Positions 50,621 to 58,444 of a stretch of 64,000 nt of DNA are shown piece by piece (the stretch's first letter is position 1; every line of letters starts with the position of its first letter). The notes under the pieces were generated by a model, which saw only the letters and a program-made list of their open reading frames with translations, did not search any database and had not been told where the DNA came from. The stretch is taken from positions 1 to 64,000 of IMG/VR virus record IMGVR_UViG_3300018079_000001. One strand, written 5' to 3'. The translations under genes and the position numbers were made by a program. The stretch comes from a virus.

Positions 50621-51493
50621 ATGACCCGCTACTTCTGCAAGGACTGCGGTGCACGTCAGGGAAGCAAGCGCGAGTTGAATGAGCACGTGTGTCGAAAGCG
50701 GGTCAGGAATGAGATACCCGAGGGTCAGGAACTACCGCCAGTTGGGGTCAGGAATTTGACCCAACCACTACAGGAGGGGGTCAGGAACCTGACCCTTGGT
50801 GGGTCAGGAATCGGGTCAGGAAATGAAATCCTGACCCGAGAATTATCTAATGAAGACGATACGTTGTCTAATGGCGCGGGGGTCAGGAATGATGAAAGTC
50901 GTTGTCCTCCTCTTCTTGATCTCTCTAAAGAGAGAGGAACGCACACGGGTCAGGAGTGGTGTGCGATCTCTGATCCTGAGCCGATCAAAAGTGCCCACGC
51001 CCGAGAGCAGGAAGCCATCGCATACGTCTCGTCTCGGACGGAGTACCTGACAGCGTGGGAGAGATCATTCTTTATTGGGGTTCAATTCACAAACCAGACT
51101 CTATCGAGCAAGCAGAAGTTGACCCTGTTCGAGATCGAAGCCAAGATCAAGAGTCATGAGCATGGACTCGAAGAGTGGCGTGAGGCTGACGCACGGGCTC
51201 AGCACCCTCTGAAGAAGCTACAGCCCGATCACCCGAAGGCTGACTGCAAGTATTGCCAGGCCGAGGCTGAATCAGCCGTTCAGGCCAAAGCCGATTTCGA
51301 GGAAGACATGGCCGAGTTGCTTGTGCTCGGGGAAGAGATCAAGGTCCGTCGTGCCCGTGAGGCCCTACAAGCCTCTAGGACGCGTCCAGGACACCGACCC
51401 GCTGGTAGGACCCTCCTGGACTCCTCAAAGCGGCGCATTACCCCCAATCCGCCCCGATTTGCCCCCAAGGAAGAGGGACCCGCCAATGCCTGA
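50621..51493 (+). CDS. Putative replication initiator carrying the iteron array
   Basis: 290 residues. An N-terminal C2HC finger (CKDCGAR, then HVC; C6, C9, H22, C24) is followed by a low-complexity segment encoded by the repeated GGGTCAGGAA boxes (VRNE, GVRNLT, GVRNLT, VRND). The C-terminal half is helical and charged. Position just before a DnaB-like helicase and presence of an internal repeat array match the lambda O gene plan, although no sequence similarity to O is seen. Its end overlaps the helicase start by 8 bases. Confidence 0.55.
   Translation: MTRYFCKDCGARQGSKRELNEHVCRKRVRNEIPEGQELPPVGVRNLTQPLQEGVRNLTLGGSGIGSGNEILTRELSNEDDTLSNGAGVRNDESRCPPLLDLSKERGTHTGQEWCAISDPEPIKSAHAREQEAIAYVSSRTEYLTAWERSFFIGVQFTNQTLSSKQKLTLFEIEAKIKSHEHGLEEWREADARAQHPLKKLQPDHPKADCKYCQAEAESAVQAKADFEEDMAELLVLGEEIKVRRAREALQASRTRPGHRPAGRTLLDSSKRRITPNPPRFAPKEEGPANA
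50700..50956 (+). repeat. Iteron-like array, candidate replication origin
   Basis: GGGTCAGGAA occurs directly at 50700, 50722, 50745, 50778, 50801, 50813 and 50880, with a one-mismatch copy at 50947. Inverted copies lie at 50788-50795 (forming a perfect palindrome GGGTCAGG-AA-CCTGACCC) and 50829-50837. Between them, 50838-50878 is A/T-richer than its surroundings. Confidence 0.7.
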
Positions 51494-52865
51494 TCGACAG
51501 TTCACGGACGGAATCGCCCGGCTGGTCCTGGTCGCAGCGGTCTATGGCGACCTGTTGACTGCCCTGCCAGGAGCCTTCGCCCCGGACCTGTTCGGGGAGT
51601 CGAGTGCCCGCCAGAGGATCGCGGAAGCCGTCGCGCGGTACGCTGAGCAGTACCCTGGCACCCGGCCGGCGCCGGAGTTCATCGACGACCTGATCAGTAA
51701 GGATATGGCGAACCGGAGCGAAGCCGAGCAGGATGCCGTCGCTGACGAGTGGGGCTTTGTCCAGGCGGCAGACCTGCCCGAAGACACGGGCTACCTGTAT
51801 CAGCAAGTCAGGGAGTGGATCGAGTTTAGGCGGACCCGAGACGCTCTTATAGCCGCCCGGGAAGTGATGGACAAGGACGGTGGGCTCGAAGAAGCCCGGG
51901 AGATTCTAGCGAAGGTCGAGCCGCTGAAGCCGCGTATCGAGATCAAGCAGGAGATTTTCTGGCTCCGCGACGCCGAGGAACGGCTGACCCTGTGGCGCGA
52001 GGGTATCACGATGGGGGAGCGCATCCCGACCCGAATGTCAGCGTTCGATGCAGCGGTGAGCGGTGGACCGACGAAGAAAGAGGCGTGGTATTTCCTGGCC
52101 CCGCCGAAGGGGGGCAAGACGACGTTCCTGCTGAACGTCGCACGCGGTGCTGCGCGTGGTGGTTACGGGGTGTACTACAACACGTTCGAGATGCAGGGCA
52201 TGCGCACCGCGCTCCGCTTCGATCAGATGATGGCGAAGTCAAGACGCGAAGAATTGGCAGGCAAGGATGGTGAGATTGGGAACATCGCCCCCCTCGAAGC
52301 GGCGATCAAGGGCATGACGGCAATCGGGAGCGGAGAGATCGTGTTCACTCGCCGCGCAACGCAGGCGAAGAGCAGCGTGCGGCAGACGGCGCAGGACATC
52401 AAGCGGCTACGGAACGATGGCGTGCAAATCGACGTGGTCGTCTTCGACTATCTGAACATCATGGGTGGCTCGAAGAACGAGTCGGAGCTACGACGCGAGT
52501 TGTTCGGCATCTCGTATGAGATCGCGGACCTGGCGCAAGAACTGGACGTGCTTGTGTGGTCGGCGGCCCTCGTGACCCGGCAAGCCGTGGACAAGTATCC
52601 TATCCGCAAGACAGACATCGCCGAGGCGTTCGGTGTGATCGCAGCACTCGATGGTGCCGTCGCCATTTGCTCCCCGCCTATCCTCGTGGCGAACAACTTC
52701 CGCCGACTGTACATCGCAGCAGCGCGTGAAGAGCGTGACGAAGTGATGGCGGGTGACTATCTGGTCGAGTTCGATCGAATGCGTATTCGACCCGCCGACT
52801 CGCAGCGCGTGGATCAGCTACTCGAATCGACACGCAAGCGGAAGAACGGGGAGGAAACGGAATGA
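51486..52865 (+). CDS. DnaB-like replicative helicase
   Basis: 459 residues. Walker A APPKGGKTT (K211), an NTFEMQG segment, Walker B VVVFDYLNIM (D321) and a final ERDEV motif follow the RecA-like DnaB C-domain. The N-terminal part is short and helical. It would unwind the fork at the origin lying just upstream. Overlaps the primase start (ATGA). Confidence 0.8.
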   Translation: MPDRQFTDGIARLVLVAAVYGDLLTALPGAFAPDLFGESSARQRIAEAVARYAEQYPGTRPAPEFIDDLISKDMANRSEAEQDAVADEWGFVQAADLPEDTGYLYQQVREWIEFRRTRDALIAAREVMDKDGGLEEAREILAKVEPLKPRIEIKQEIFWLRDAEERLTLWREGITMGERIPTRMSAFDAAVSGGPTKKEAWYFLAPPKGGKTTFLLNVARGAARGGYGVYYNTFEMQGMRTALRFDQMMAKSRREELAGKDGEIGNIAPLEAAIKGMTAIGSGEIVFTRRATQAKSSVRQTAQDIKRLRNDGVQIDVVVFDYLNIMGGSKNESELRRELFGISYEIADLAQELDVLVWSAALVTRQAVDKYPIRKTDIAEAFGVIAALDGAVAICSPPILVANNFRRLYIAAAREERDEVMAGDYLVEFDRMRIRPADSQRVDQLLESTRKRKNGEETE

Positions 52866-53881
52866 CCGACGACCGCCGACGTATCGACCTGGATAAGTGG
52901 CTTCGCACTCGCGTCAAGATTTTGAATGATTCTGGTGGGCGCGGCTTCGACACAGGAGTGCGCACGTACAATTGCCCGCTGTGCCGTGACACGAAAGGAC
53001 GCGGCTGGTCGAACGTCGCGTACTGGACGACGGGCTGTTTCAACATCGGATGCGTGGCGTGCGAGCGGCTGGAGGGTGGCGCCCTGGAATTGGCGCGACG
53101 GCTCGAAGGCATCCGTATGCGCGCCGACACGTTCATCTTGCTCAAGAACAAATTCGGTGTCGCGCGCCCGATCGAGTACAAGCCGCTCCCGCGACAGGGT
53201 GACGATTTCGTGCGCTGGCCCGAAGGCATGAAGCCGCTGGCCGGCCCTGCTGATCCGTGGCGACGAACCTATCTGAAGTTTATCGAGAAGCAGTGGGGTA
53301 TCAGTGAGGCTGACGCGGAGACGTGGGGCCTGGGCTACTGCCTGACGGGTTACTACGCGAACCGCGTCATCATCCCGATTGTGATGGACGGCGAGCCCGT
53401 CGCATTTCAGGCGCGGGCAATTGTGGACGTGAAGCCAAAGCCAAAGTACCTCACGAGCCGGCACGGCGCACAGGACGACCCGAAAGCTGAGTGCTTCAGG
53501 AGCGCGAGCGCAATCCTGTTCAACTACGATCGCGTGAACGAAGGCGATGAAGTCCTGCTAGTCGAGGGGGTGGGCGACGTGATGGGCTGGCATCGGGGCA
53601 AGCCTGATCGTAAGCCCGTGGCCGTCGCGATGCTCGGTATCAGCCTGACTCCCGAGAAGCTGAGCCTGCTCGCGGCGAAAAGCCCGAGCCGCATCATTCT
53701 CGCGGTGGACGCCGAGCCTGCCGCGCAGAAGCAAGCTGACGAGATGTTCTCGACGCTTCTCGATAATGACTTGCCCGTGGTGCTCGCGACCTGGCAGGGC
53801 GGGAAAGACGCGGGCTCAGGTGCCCTGCCAGTCGAGCGCGCGGCAACACTTCGAGACGCGGACTTGAACCGACTGCGGTAG
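52862..53881 (+). CDS. DNA primase (zinc finger + TOPRIM)
   Basis: 339 residues. An N-terminal zinc site (YNCPLCRD, then GCVACE), a central region with GYYANRVIIPI, and TOPRIM motifs LLVEGVGDVMGW (E235) and ILAVDAEPAAQKQA (D283) are in DnaG order. It lacks a DnaB-interaction C-domain, as is common in phage primases. Confidence 0.85.
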   Translation: MTDDRRRIDLDKWLRTRVKILNDSGGRGFDTGVRTYNCPLCRDTKGRGWSNVAYWTTGCFNIGCVACERLEGGALELARRLEGIRMRADTFILLKNKFGVARPIEYKPLPRQGDDFVRWPEGMKPLAGPADPWRRTYLKFIEKQWGISEADAETWGLGYCLTGYYANRVIIPIVMDGEPVAFQARAIVDVKPKPKYLTSRHGAQDDPKAECFRSASAILFNYDRVNEGDEVLLVEGVGDVMGWHRGKPDRKPVAVAMLGISLTPEKLSLLAAKSPSRIILAVDAEPAAQKQADEMFSTLLDNDLPVVLATWQGGKDAGSGALPVERAATLRDADLNRLR

Positions 53882-53933
53882 AAGTGCCTGTTAAATAAGC
53901 GAAATCCCCTTCCGGAAACCCTAAAGATTTTTC

Positions 53934-53961
53934 TTGTTCCCCGCCCCCACTATGCTATTAT
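53934..53961 (+). promoter_or_regulatory. Sigma70-type promoter
   Basis: TTGTTC (53934-53939), a 16-base spacer and TATTAT (53956-53961) with an extended -10 TGC. The strongest host-like promoter seen here; transcription should start near 53968. Confidence 0.65.
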
Positions 53962-53967
53962 GAGTGT

Positions 53968-54236
53968 GTAGTCAGAGCAGCAAGACGCCAAGTAGGTGGC
54001 AGAGGCGATCGAAAGTACGAAGCAAGCCACCGAGTAGCGTAGAGCGCAGAGGGCGCGGCACAGATCCCCTCAGACGCGGCTCTGGCTAAAGTCACGCGGC
54101 CAACCTCTAGGGCACCGGGCGTGACAGCGCATGCCGCCACGAGATGCGCAACCGGGGGCGATAACAGGGACCCAAACCCTGCTAACCGCGAGGGGTCTTA
54201 ACCCGGACGATCTAACAAAATTGAAATTAAGGGGGA
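53968..54236 (+). ncRNA. Highly structured non-coding RNA or long 5' leader
   Basis: The 362-base stretch 53882-54243 has no gene. From the predicted start it can form consecutive helices: GGTGGC/GCCACC (53995/54026); TAGC+AGAGC/GCTCT+GCTA (54035/54079); GTCACGC/GCGTGAC (54091/54119); GCGCAT/ATGCGC (54127/54144); CAGGG/CCCTG (54165/54177) enclosed by CCGGG/CCCGG (54152/54202). An A-rich single-strand part and the Shine-Dalgarno GGGGGAG follow. It could be a stand-alone RNA or a riboregulator for the 54244 operon. No known RNA family recognised. Confidence 0.5.
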
Positions 54237-54243
54237 GCAACCC

Positions 54244-54489
54244 ATGAGATGCGACGATGGCAAAGCAACGGCGATCAAAGACACGTTCGTGGTCGAAGGC
54301 AAGCGGGACGAGCGCGGCGAGAGTTTCATCTCTATCGCAATCGACCCGGCTGATCCTTACGGTTCGTTCAAGCGTCTGCCTGCGGGCGTAGAGTTTGAGG
54401 GCAAGACGTACGGCAAGACAGGCTACGACAGCGACAAGAACCTGGCCTACTACGCGACGAGCGCCCCAATAGCGCGCGGGAGAAAGTAA
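54244..54489 (+). CDS. Small hypothetical protein, first gene of the early cluster
   Basis: 81 residues. Beta-rich (DTFVVEGKRDERGESFISIA, then GKTYGKTGY) and charged. Directly behind the structured leader. Stop overlaps the next ATG (TAATG). Confidence 0.6.
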   Translation: MRCDDGKATAIKDTFVVEGKRDERGESFISIAIDPADPYGSFKRLPAGVEFEGKTYGKTGYDSDKNLAYYATSAPIARGRK

Positions 54490-54716
54490 TGCTGATCAAC
54501 GGGAACGACCTGAACCAAACGCAGCGAGCGCAGGTGCTTGCCGTATTCATCTATCGGCACCACGCAATCGGCGCGGGCCTGTACTACGCCACTGAGCGGG
54601 CGTGGCTGACCGACCATGCGTTTCACTTCATTAAGAGTGGTGCGCGCCTGGCGTTGAATAAGCGGTATGCCGAGTGCCCGACGACAACCGCCGCATCGCG
54701 GCGAAAGGGGAACTGA
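54489..54716 (+). CDS. Small hypothetical protein
   Basis: 75 residues, Tyr/His/Ala-rich helical (TQRAQVLAVFIYRHHAIGAG). Coupled to its neighbours. Not recognised. Confidence 0.55.
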   Translation: MLINGNDLNQTQRAQVLAVFIYRHHAIGAGLYYATERAWLTDHAFHFIKSGARLALNKRYAECPTTTAASRRKGN

Positions 54717-54777
54717 CATGGACAACATGCACCCGGTGGTGATGATCAAAACAAGGGGAAATGACATGGACAATATG
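54706..54777 (+). repeat. Tandem duplication of Shine-Dalgarno and start codon
   Basis: AGGGGAA(C/A)TGACATGGACAA(C/T)ATG occurs at 54706-54729 and 54754-54777, exactly 48 bases apart and in frame, so the next gene has two equivalent start sites. Confidence 0.85.
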
Positions 54778-54972
54778 CTCACGGTCGAAGAGGTTGGTCT
54801 GATCATGCAGGGTAAGCCGATCCTGGCGATCAAGTCTGTGCGCACCAGGCTCGCCCTGGACCTTCGTGACGCGAAATACCTGGTCGATTCGTACGCAATC
54901 GCGATGGGCAAGCGGGTCGAAGACGTTTGCCACTATTGCGGCGGCGCAGGCAAGGTCGGTCGTTACATCTGA
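54718..54972 (+). CDS. L7/L12-CTD-like small protein with zinc knuckle
   Basis: 84 residues from ATG 54718 or 68 from ATG 54766; both have the same Shine-Dalgarno. LAIKSVRTRLALDLRDAKYL resembles the C-terminal domain of ribosomal protein L7/L12 (IKAVRxxTGLGLKEAKDLV), and the end CHYCGGAGKVG is DnaJ-like. It may mimic the L7/L12 stalk surface that recruits translation factors, or simply reuse the fold; this is inference. Confidence 0.6.
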   Translation: MDNMHPVVMIKTRGNDMDNMLTVEEVGLIMQGKPILAIKSVRTRLALDLRDAKYLVDSYAIAMGKRVEDVCHYCGGAGKVGRYI

Positions 54973-55136
54973 TGCGAGTGAACATCAAGGCGATCCTGGC
55001 CGACCCGGCGAAGCGGCGTGAGTTGATGGTCAGAGCGATCATCTCGACGCAGGCGGTAGAGGGCATCGTCACAACGCGAGAGCAAGCCGAGCACGCGTAC
55101 GATACGGTGCAGGCTGAGAGAAAGGCAAAACGATGA
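54972..55136 (+). CDS. Small hypothetical protein
   Basis: 54 residues from ATG 54972, overlapping the previous TGA. All helical, basic (MRVNIKAILADPAKRRELMV, then AERKAKR). Not recognised. Confidence 0.5.
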   Translation: MRVNIKAILADPAKRRELMVRAIISTQAVEGIVTTREQAEHAYDTVQAERKAKR

Positions 55137-55390
55137 ACTGCCCAACAGTCGGTTGTCCTAAAACGCTTCCTTATGGGGAGCCCGGTCACACGATATGCTG
55201 GACTCCAGTGCTCGACGTAGAGGCAACCTACGCGGTTGTGCCGTGCCCTGACTACGGCAGACCGTTTGCGGTAGTGGACCTGAATCGCGACCTGGTCATC
55301 AGCAAGCACAGTGATCAGTTGACCGCGATTCGAGCAGCGAACATCCTTAACAGGAAGGGGAACCTACTCTTCCCCGAGAGAGGAATCTAA
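55133..55390 (+). CDS. Small Cys-containing hypothetical protein
   Basis: 85 residues; C3, C8, C22 and C38 give a possible zinc site (MNCPTVGCP, then VPCPDYG). The C-terminal half is alpha/beta. Not recognised. Confidence 0.55.
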   Translation: MNCPTVGCPKTLPYGEPGHTICWTPVLDVEATYAVVPCPDYGRPFAVVDLNRDLVISKHSDQLTAIRAANILNRKGNLLFPERGI

Positions 55391-55393
55391 CCC

Positions 55394-55687
55394 ATGCACT
55401 CACTCGAAACGATCATTGCCCGCAACGCCAAAGCGGCTGGACGCGAGGGCGCCCACGCTGACAGCGACGGCGACGACAGGTTAGCGTCGGCGATTCATGC
55501 CGCCGCGACCGAGCACGGCGCGTCCGCGTTCTGCGGCGTGTGCGTGTATCCTATGATTGACCACGCGGGAGCCGACCACGATTTTGTGGTTGTCGCCCAC
55601 GACCCAACAGTAGACAAGCCGGACCTGAATGACGAGAGCTACCCTTGGTTCGCCACTGGCTACCTCGACGGTCGCAAAGACGGCTGA
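55394..55687 (+). CDS. Hypothetical protein
   Basis: 97 residues, acidic and His-rich (DSDGDDRLASAIHAAA, then DHAGADHDFVVV). FCGVCVYPMIDH holds a CxxC. Followed by a leader with the AACCTTAAAC element at 55703. Confidence 0.55.
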   Translation: MHSLETIIARNAKAAGREGAHADSDGDDRLASAIHAAATEHGASAFCGVCVYPMIDHAGADHDFVVVAHDPTVDKPDLNDESYPWFATGYLDGRKDG

Positions 55688-55770
55688 GCCGAGCGAGCAG
55701 TGAACCTTAAACGAGCGGACGGTCAAAGGCGAGTAAGTGCTGGCTCGCCCCGCTCACAAAGGAAACAACA

Positions 55771-55935
55771 ATGCCACGTATCGCGTACGCGAACATTCTC
55801 AGAGAGTGCCAGTGCGGTGCCCCCGCCACGGCGGGTCGCTACTGCCACGAGTGCAGAGACAACGTGAGAGAGCAGGACACCTACAACGGCCGCGTGGTTG
55901 CCACGCTGGTCGAGCAAGGTGGAGGGCAAGCGTGA
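55771..55935 (+). CDS. Small zinc-finger-like protein
   Basis: 54 residues after Shine-Dalgarno AAAGGAAA. C13-x-C15 and C25-x2-C28 (ECQCG, then YCHEC) form a likely zinc ribbon. GTGA overlap with the next gene. Not recognised. Confidence 0.5.
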   Translation: MPRIAYANILRECQCGAPATAGRYCHECRDNVREQDTYNGRVVATLVEQGGGQA

Positions 55936-56207
55936 GCAAACATGTTCAGGATGTGATGGACGCATTGAAGCTAGCGCTCGAAGCCAAGCCGTTTCCAGAC
56001 AGCGCGGCGTTGTCTGCTGAGCGGACGTTAGAAGCCAGGTGGTGTGGTCGCTGGCGGCTGGTGCAGGCGGGCATCACGTTCAAGGTTACAGCGGTGCGCA
56101 CTGGCAATGTGCACTGTCACTCGCGTGTCGGTGGACCGGCGACGATCAAGGTTGCTGACATGGAGTTTCTGACAGCGAGCGGCGAGTTGCAGTTCATCGG
56201 GAAATAA
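55932..56207 (+). CDS. Hypothetical protein
   Basis: 91 residues from GTG 55932. N-terminal helix, then WCGRWRLVQAGITFKVTAVR beta strands. Followed by hairpin/Shine-Dalgarno copy 4. Confidence 0.5.
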   Translation: MSKHVQDVMDALKLALEAKPFPDSAALSAERTLEARWCGRWRLVQAGITFKVTAVRTGNVHCHSRVGGPATIKVADMEFLTASGELQFIGK

Positions 56208-56220
56208 CCCTAGTAGGCTG

Positions 56221-56244
56221 TTGATCCTACTAAGTAGCGGGAGG
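56221..56244 (+). promoter_or_regulatory. Hairpin/Shine-Dalgarno repeat, copy 4 (diverged)
   Basis: TTGATCCTACTAAGTAG followed by CGGGAGGG: a small insertion separates the hairpin from the Shine-Dalgarno. A second related CCTAGTAGG lies at 56210-56218. Confidence 0.7.
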
Positions 56245-56248
56245 GACT

Positions 56249-56455
56249 ATGGCTGAACTGAAGCATTGCGAGAAGTGCCGCATGAGCACCGCGCACGTTG
56301 ACGGTGCCTGTCAGCGTTGTGTCTTCCAAAAGACAAAGGGCAAGAAAAAGCCGATGTCGGCTGAGGCAAAGTCGAAGCTGAAAGCATTGCGGGAGTGGCG
56401 CGCGGGGAAGCGTGACACGGACCCGAGACTTGAACCCAACAACGGAGGGAGCTAG
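56249..56455 (+). CDS. Small zinc-finger protein
   Basis: 68 residues. CEKC and CQRC (C7, C10, C21, C24) spaced by 10 residues form a zinc ribbon, then a Lys/Arg-rich helix. Directly upstream of the AAA+ module, with 3 bases between the stop and the next ATG. Confidence 0.6.
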   Translation: MAELKHCEKCRMSTAHVDGACQRCVFQKTKGKKKPMSAEAKSKLKALREWRAGKRDTDPRLEPNNGGS

Positions 56456-56458
56456 ACC

Positions 56459-58093
56459 ATGGAACTGCTGAAAGCATTCAAGGCCGCCCGCGTGGCGGCG
56501 GTGCCGATTGTCGCCGTGTCGTGCTTCGACCCGGCCGACGTGATCAAGAAGATTCGCGCGTCGAACGAAGAGGGCGCGAAGACGCCGATCCCGCTTGTGC
56601 AGTGGGATGCAATGGACGGAATGAAGGGCCTGAACACGGCGGGCAAGGCGGCGGTAGCTGCCGTGCTGAAGGGTGACGAGAAAGACTGGCCGGGCATGAC
56701 GAGCAACCCAGGTGCCGCGCTCGGGTTCATGAGCGAGCTACCCGGCGAGCAACGCGAGGGCGGTCGGCCGGACGGTGCCATTCAAATGCGCGGTACGATC
56801 GTGTTCGCCCTGAACCTGCACAACTACTTCGAGGATCGGCCGAGCAAGGAAAACGCGCCGATCGTGCAGGGCGTGTGGAATCTGCGGGACCGGTTCAAGG
56901 CCAACCGGCGCACGCTCGTGGTGCTCGGGCCTGGCTTCAAATTTCCGGCTGAGATCGCGAATGACGTGATCAGCCTGGACGTGCCGATGCCGACCGACGA
57001 GGAACTGACCGCGATCATCGCCAAGGAAGTTTCGGGTGTCGCGGGCCTCGCTGCGCTGGACGAGAAGACGATGCAGTCCGCCGTTGATGCGGTGCGCGGG
57101 CTGCCGAGCGCGTTCACGGTCGAGCAGGTATCGCGGATGTCCATGACGAAAGAGGGCATCGCGATCGACGAGTTGTGGGAGCGGAAGATCAGTACGATGG
57201 AGATGACTTCGGGCCTGAGCGTGGACCGGGGAACCGAGACGTTCGATGATGCAGGCGGGCTGGACCAGTTTAAGACGTTCGGTCTGCGGCTGGTCAAGAG
57301 CGAGAAGTCGCCGCTTCTGTACGTGCGCATTGACGAGATCGAGAAGTTTCTCGGTGGACTCGGTGGTGGCGGTAACGCGGGCGACAACACGGGCGTGTCT
57401 CAGGATGCGCTCGGGGTGTTCCTGCGCGAGATGGAAGACAACGGCTGGAATGGCCTGATCGCACTCGGCCATGCCGGCGCGGGAAAGTCGCTGATCACGA
57501 AGGGCCTCGCGAATACCGCCTCGAAGCTGACCGGGCGGCGGGTCCTGAGTGTGGCTCTGGACCTGGGTGCGACGAAGAACAGCCTGCTCGGTAAGAGTGA
57601 AGAGAGGTTGCGCACTCTATTCAAGGTGCTCAAGGCGGTCGGGGGTAAGCGCGTGTGCTTCATCGCCACGTGTAACGACCTGGACGTGATGCCGCCTGCT
57701 CTGCGTCGGCGGTTCAAACTCGGTATGTGGATGTTCGACTTGCCGACCCGCCCGCAGAAAGACGCAATCTGGAAGATCAACCTGACGAAGTTTGGTCTGA
57801 AGAAGCCGGCACGGCTGCCGGACGATACGGACTGGACTGGCGCAGACATTCGTAACGTGTGTGAGCAGGCCGATCTGCTTGGTTGCTCGCTGGACGAGGC
57901 GTGCAACTACGTCGTATTCGTCGCGAAGAACGACCCGGACAGCATCTCGCGTCTTCGGGCCAAGGCGGACGGGAAGTACCTGGACGCCAACCGGCCTGGT
58001 GTGTATCGGGCCGCGCGACAGGAAGAGCTAGTGCCGAGCCTGGACGCTCCAACGCAGGGGCGAGCCAAGGTGAGCACGGACGAGGAAGTCTAA
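56459..58093 (+). CDS. AAA+ ATPase, Ycf46-like, with shuffled motif order; DEEV tail
   Basis: 544 residues. Residues 1-210 resemble the degenerate N-terminal half of Ycf46-type ATPases (RGTIVFALNLHNYFED, then TLVVLGPGFKFP). The AAA+ core begins with AGGLDQFKTF, but a Walker-B-like YVRIDEIEKF (D292-E293) comes before Walker A GHAGAGKS (K343). GKSEERLRTLF, sensor-1-like IATCNDLD (N406) and RRRF (about 416) then follow in the usual order. Ends STDEEV. Partners downstream resemble those of plastid/bacterial Ycf46 neighbourhoods. Function of the complex unknown. Confidence 0.75.
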   Translation: MELLKAFKAARVAAVPIVAVSCFDPADVIKKIRASNEEGAKTPIPLVQWDAMDGMKGLNTAGKAAVAAVLKGDEKDWPGMTSNPGAALGFMSELPGEQREGGRPDGAIQMRGTIVFALNLHNYFEDRPSKENAPIVQGVWNLRDRFKANRRTLVVLGPGFKFPAEIANDVISLDVPMPTDEELTAIIAKEVSGVAGLAALDEKTMQSAVDAVRGLPSAFTVEQVSRMSMTKEGIAIDELWERKISTMEMTSGLSVDRGTETFDDAGGLDQFKTFGLRLVKSEKSPLLYVRIDEIEKFLGGLGGGGNAGDNTGVSQDALGVFLREMEDNGWNGLIALGHAGAGKSLITKGLANTASKLTGRRVLSVALDLGATKNSLLGKSEERLRTLFKVLKAVGGKRVCFIATCNDLDVMPPALRRRFKLGMWMFDLPTRPQKDAIWKINLTKFGLKKPARLPDDTDWTGADIRNVCEQADLLGCSLDEACNYVVFVAKNDPDSISRLRAKADGKYLDANRPGVYRAARQEELVPSLDAPTQGRAKVSTDEEV

Positions 58094-58200
58094 CCGAGTG
58101 GAGGGTGCCCGGGCGCAAGGCAGGTAACGCGGACACCGCTGAAGGCCGAAAGCCTGAAGGCGACTAGGTGCCGCCCCGTAAACTCACAACGGAGGGAAAC
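58094..58200 (+). other. Structured 107-base leader
   Basis: Non-coding gap between the AAA+ and the DUF2997-like genes. AGGCCGAAAGCCT forms a small hairpin, and GGGTGCC and AGGTGCC repeat. Shine-Dalgarno GGAGGGAA at the end. No promoter seen. Confidence 0.4.
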
Positions 58201-58407
58201 ATGGCAGACAGTTTCGAGATTCAGATTCTCGATGACGGCACGATCAAGAGCACGACGGGTAAGGTTGGCGCGCAGAACCACCAGAGTGCCGAGGGCTTCT
58301 TCGGGATGCTGGCCCGCGTGATGGGCGGCAAGACGACCCGTAACCGTCGCGGCGAACACGCTCACGTGCACTCGCACGGTGAGGGCGAGCAACACGAGCA
58401 CGCGTAA
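58201..58407 (+). CDS. DUF2997-like small protein with His-rich tail
   Basis: 68 residues. FEIQILDDGTIKSTTGKVGA then SAEGFFGMLA fits the DUF2997 pattern (beta hairpin, DG, helix) that accompanies Ycf46-like ATPases and DUF1257 proteins. The C-terminus HAHVHSHGEGEQHEHA is a strong metal-binding tail. Confidence 0.6.
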   Translation: MADSFEIQILDDGTIKSTTGKVGAQNHQSAEGFFGMLARVMGGKTTRNRRGEHAHVHSHGEGEQHEHA

Positions 58408-58444
58408 CCTTTAACCGGGCGAGAGCCTGAGACAGGAGCCACAT

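Noticed and set aside
50600-51000. CRISPR array
   Set aside because: The GGGTCAGGAA boxes are only 10 bases, irregularly spaced and in both orientations inside a coding region, so they fit iterons and not a CRISPR.
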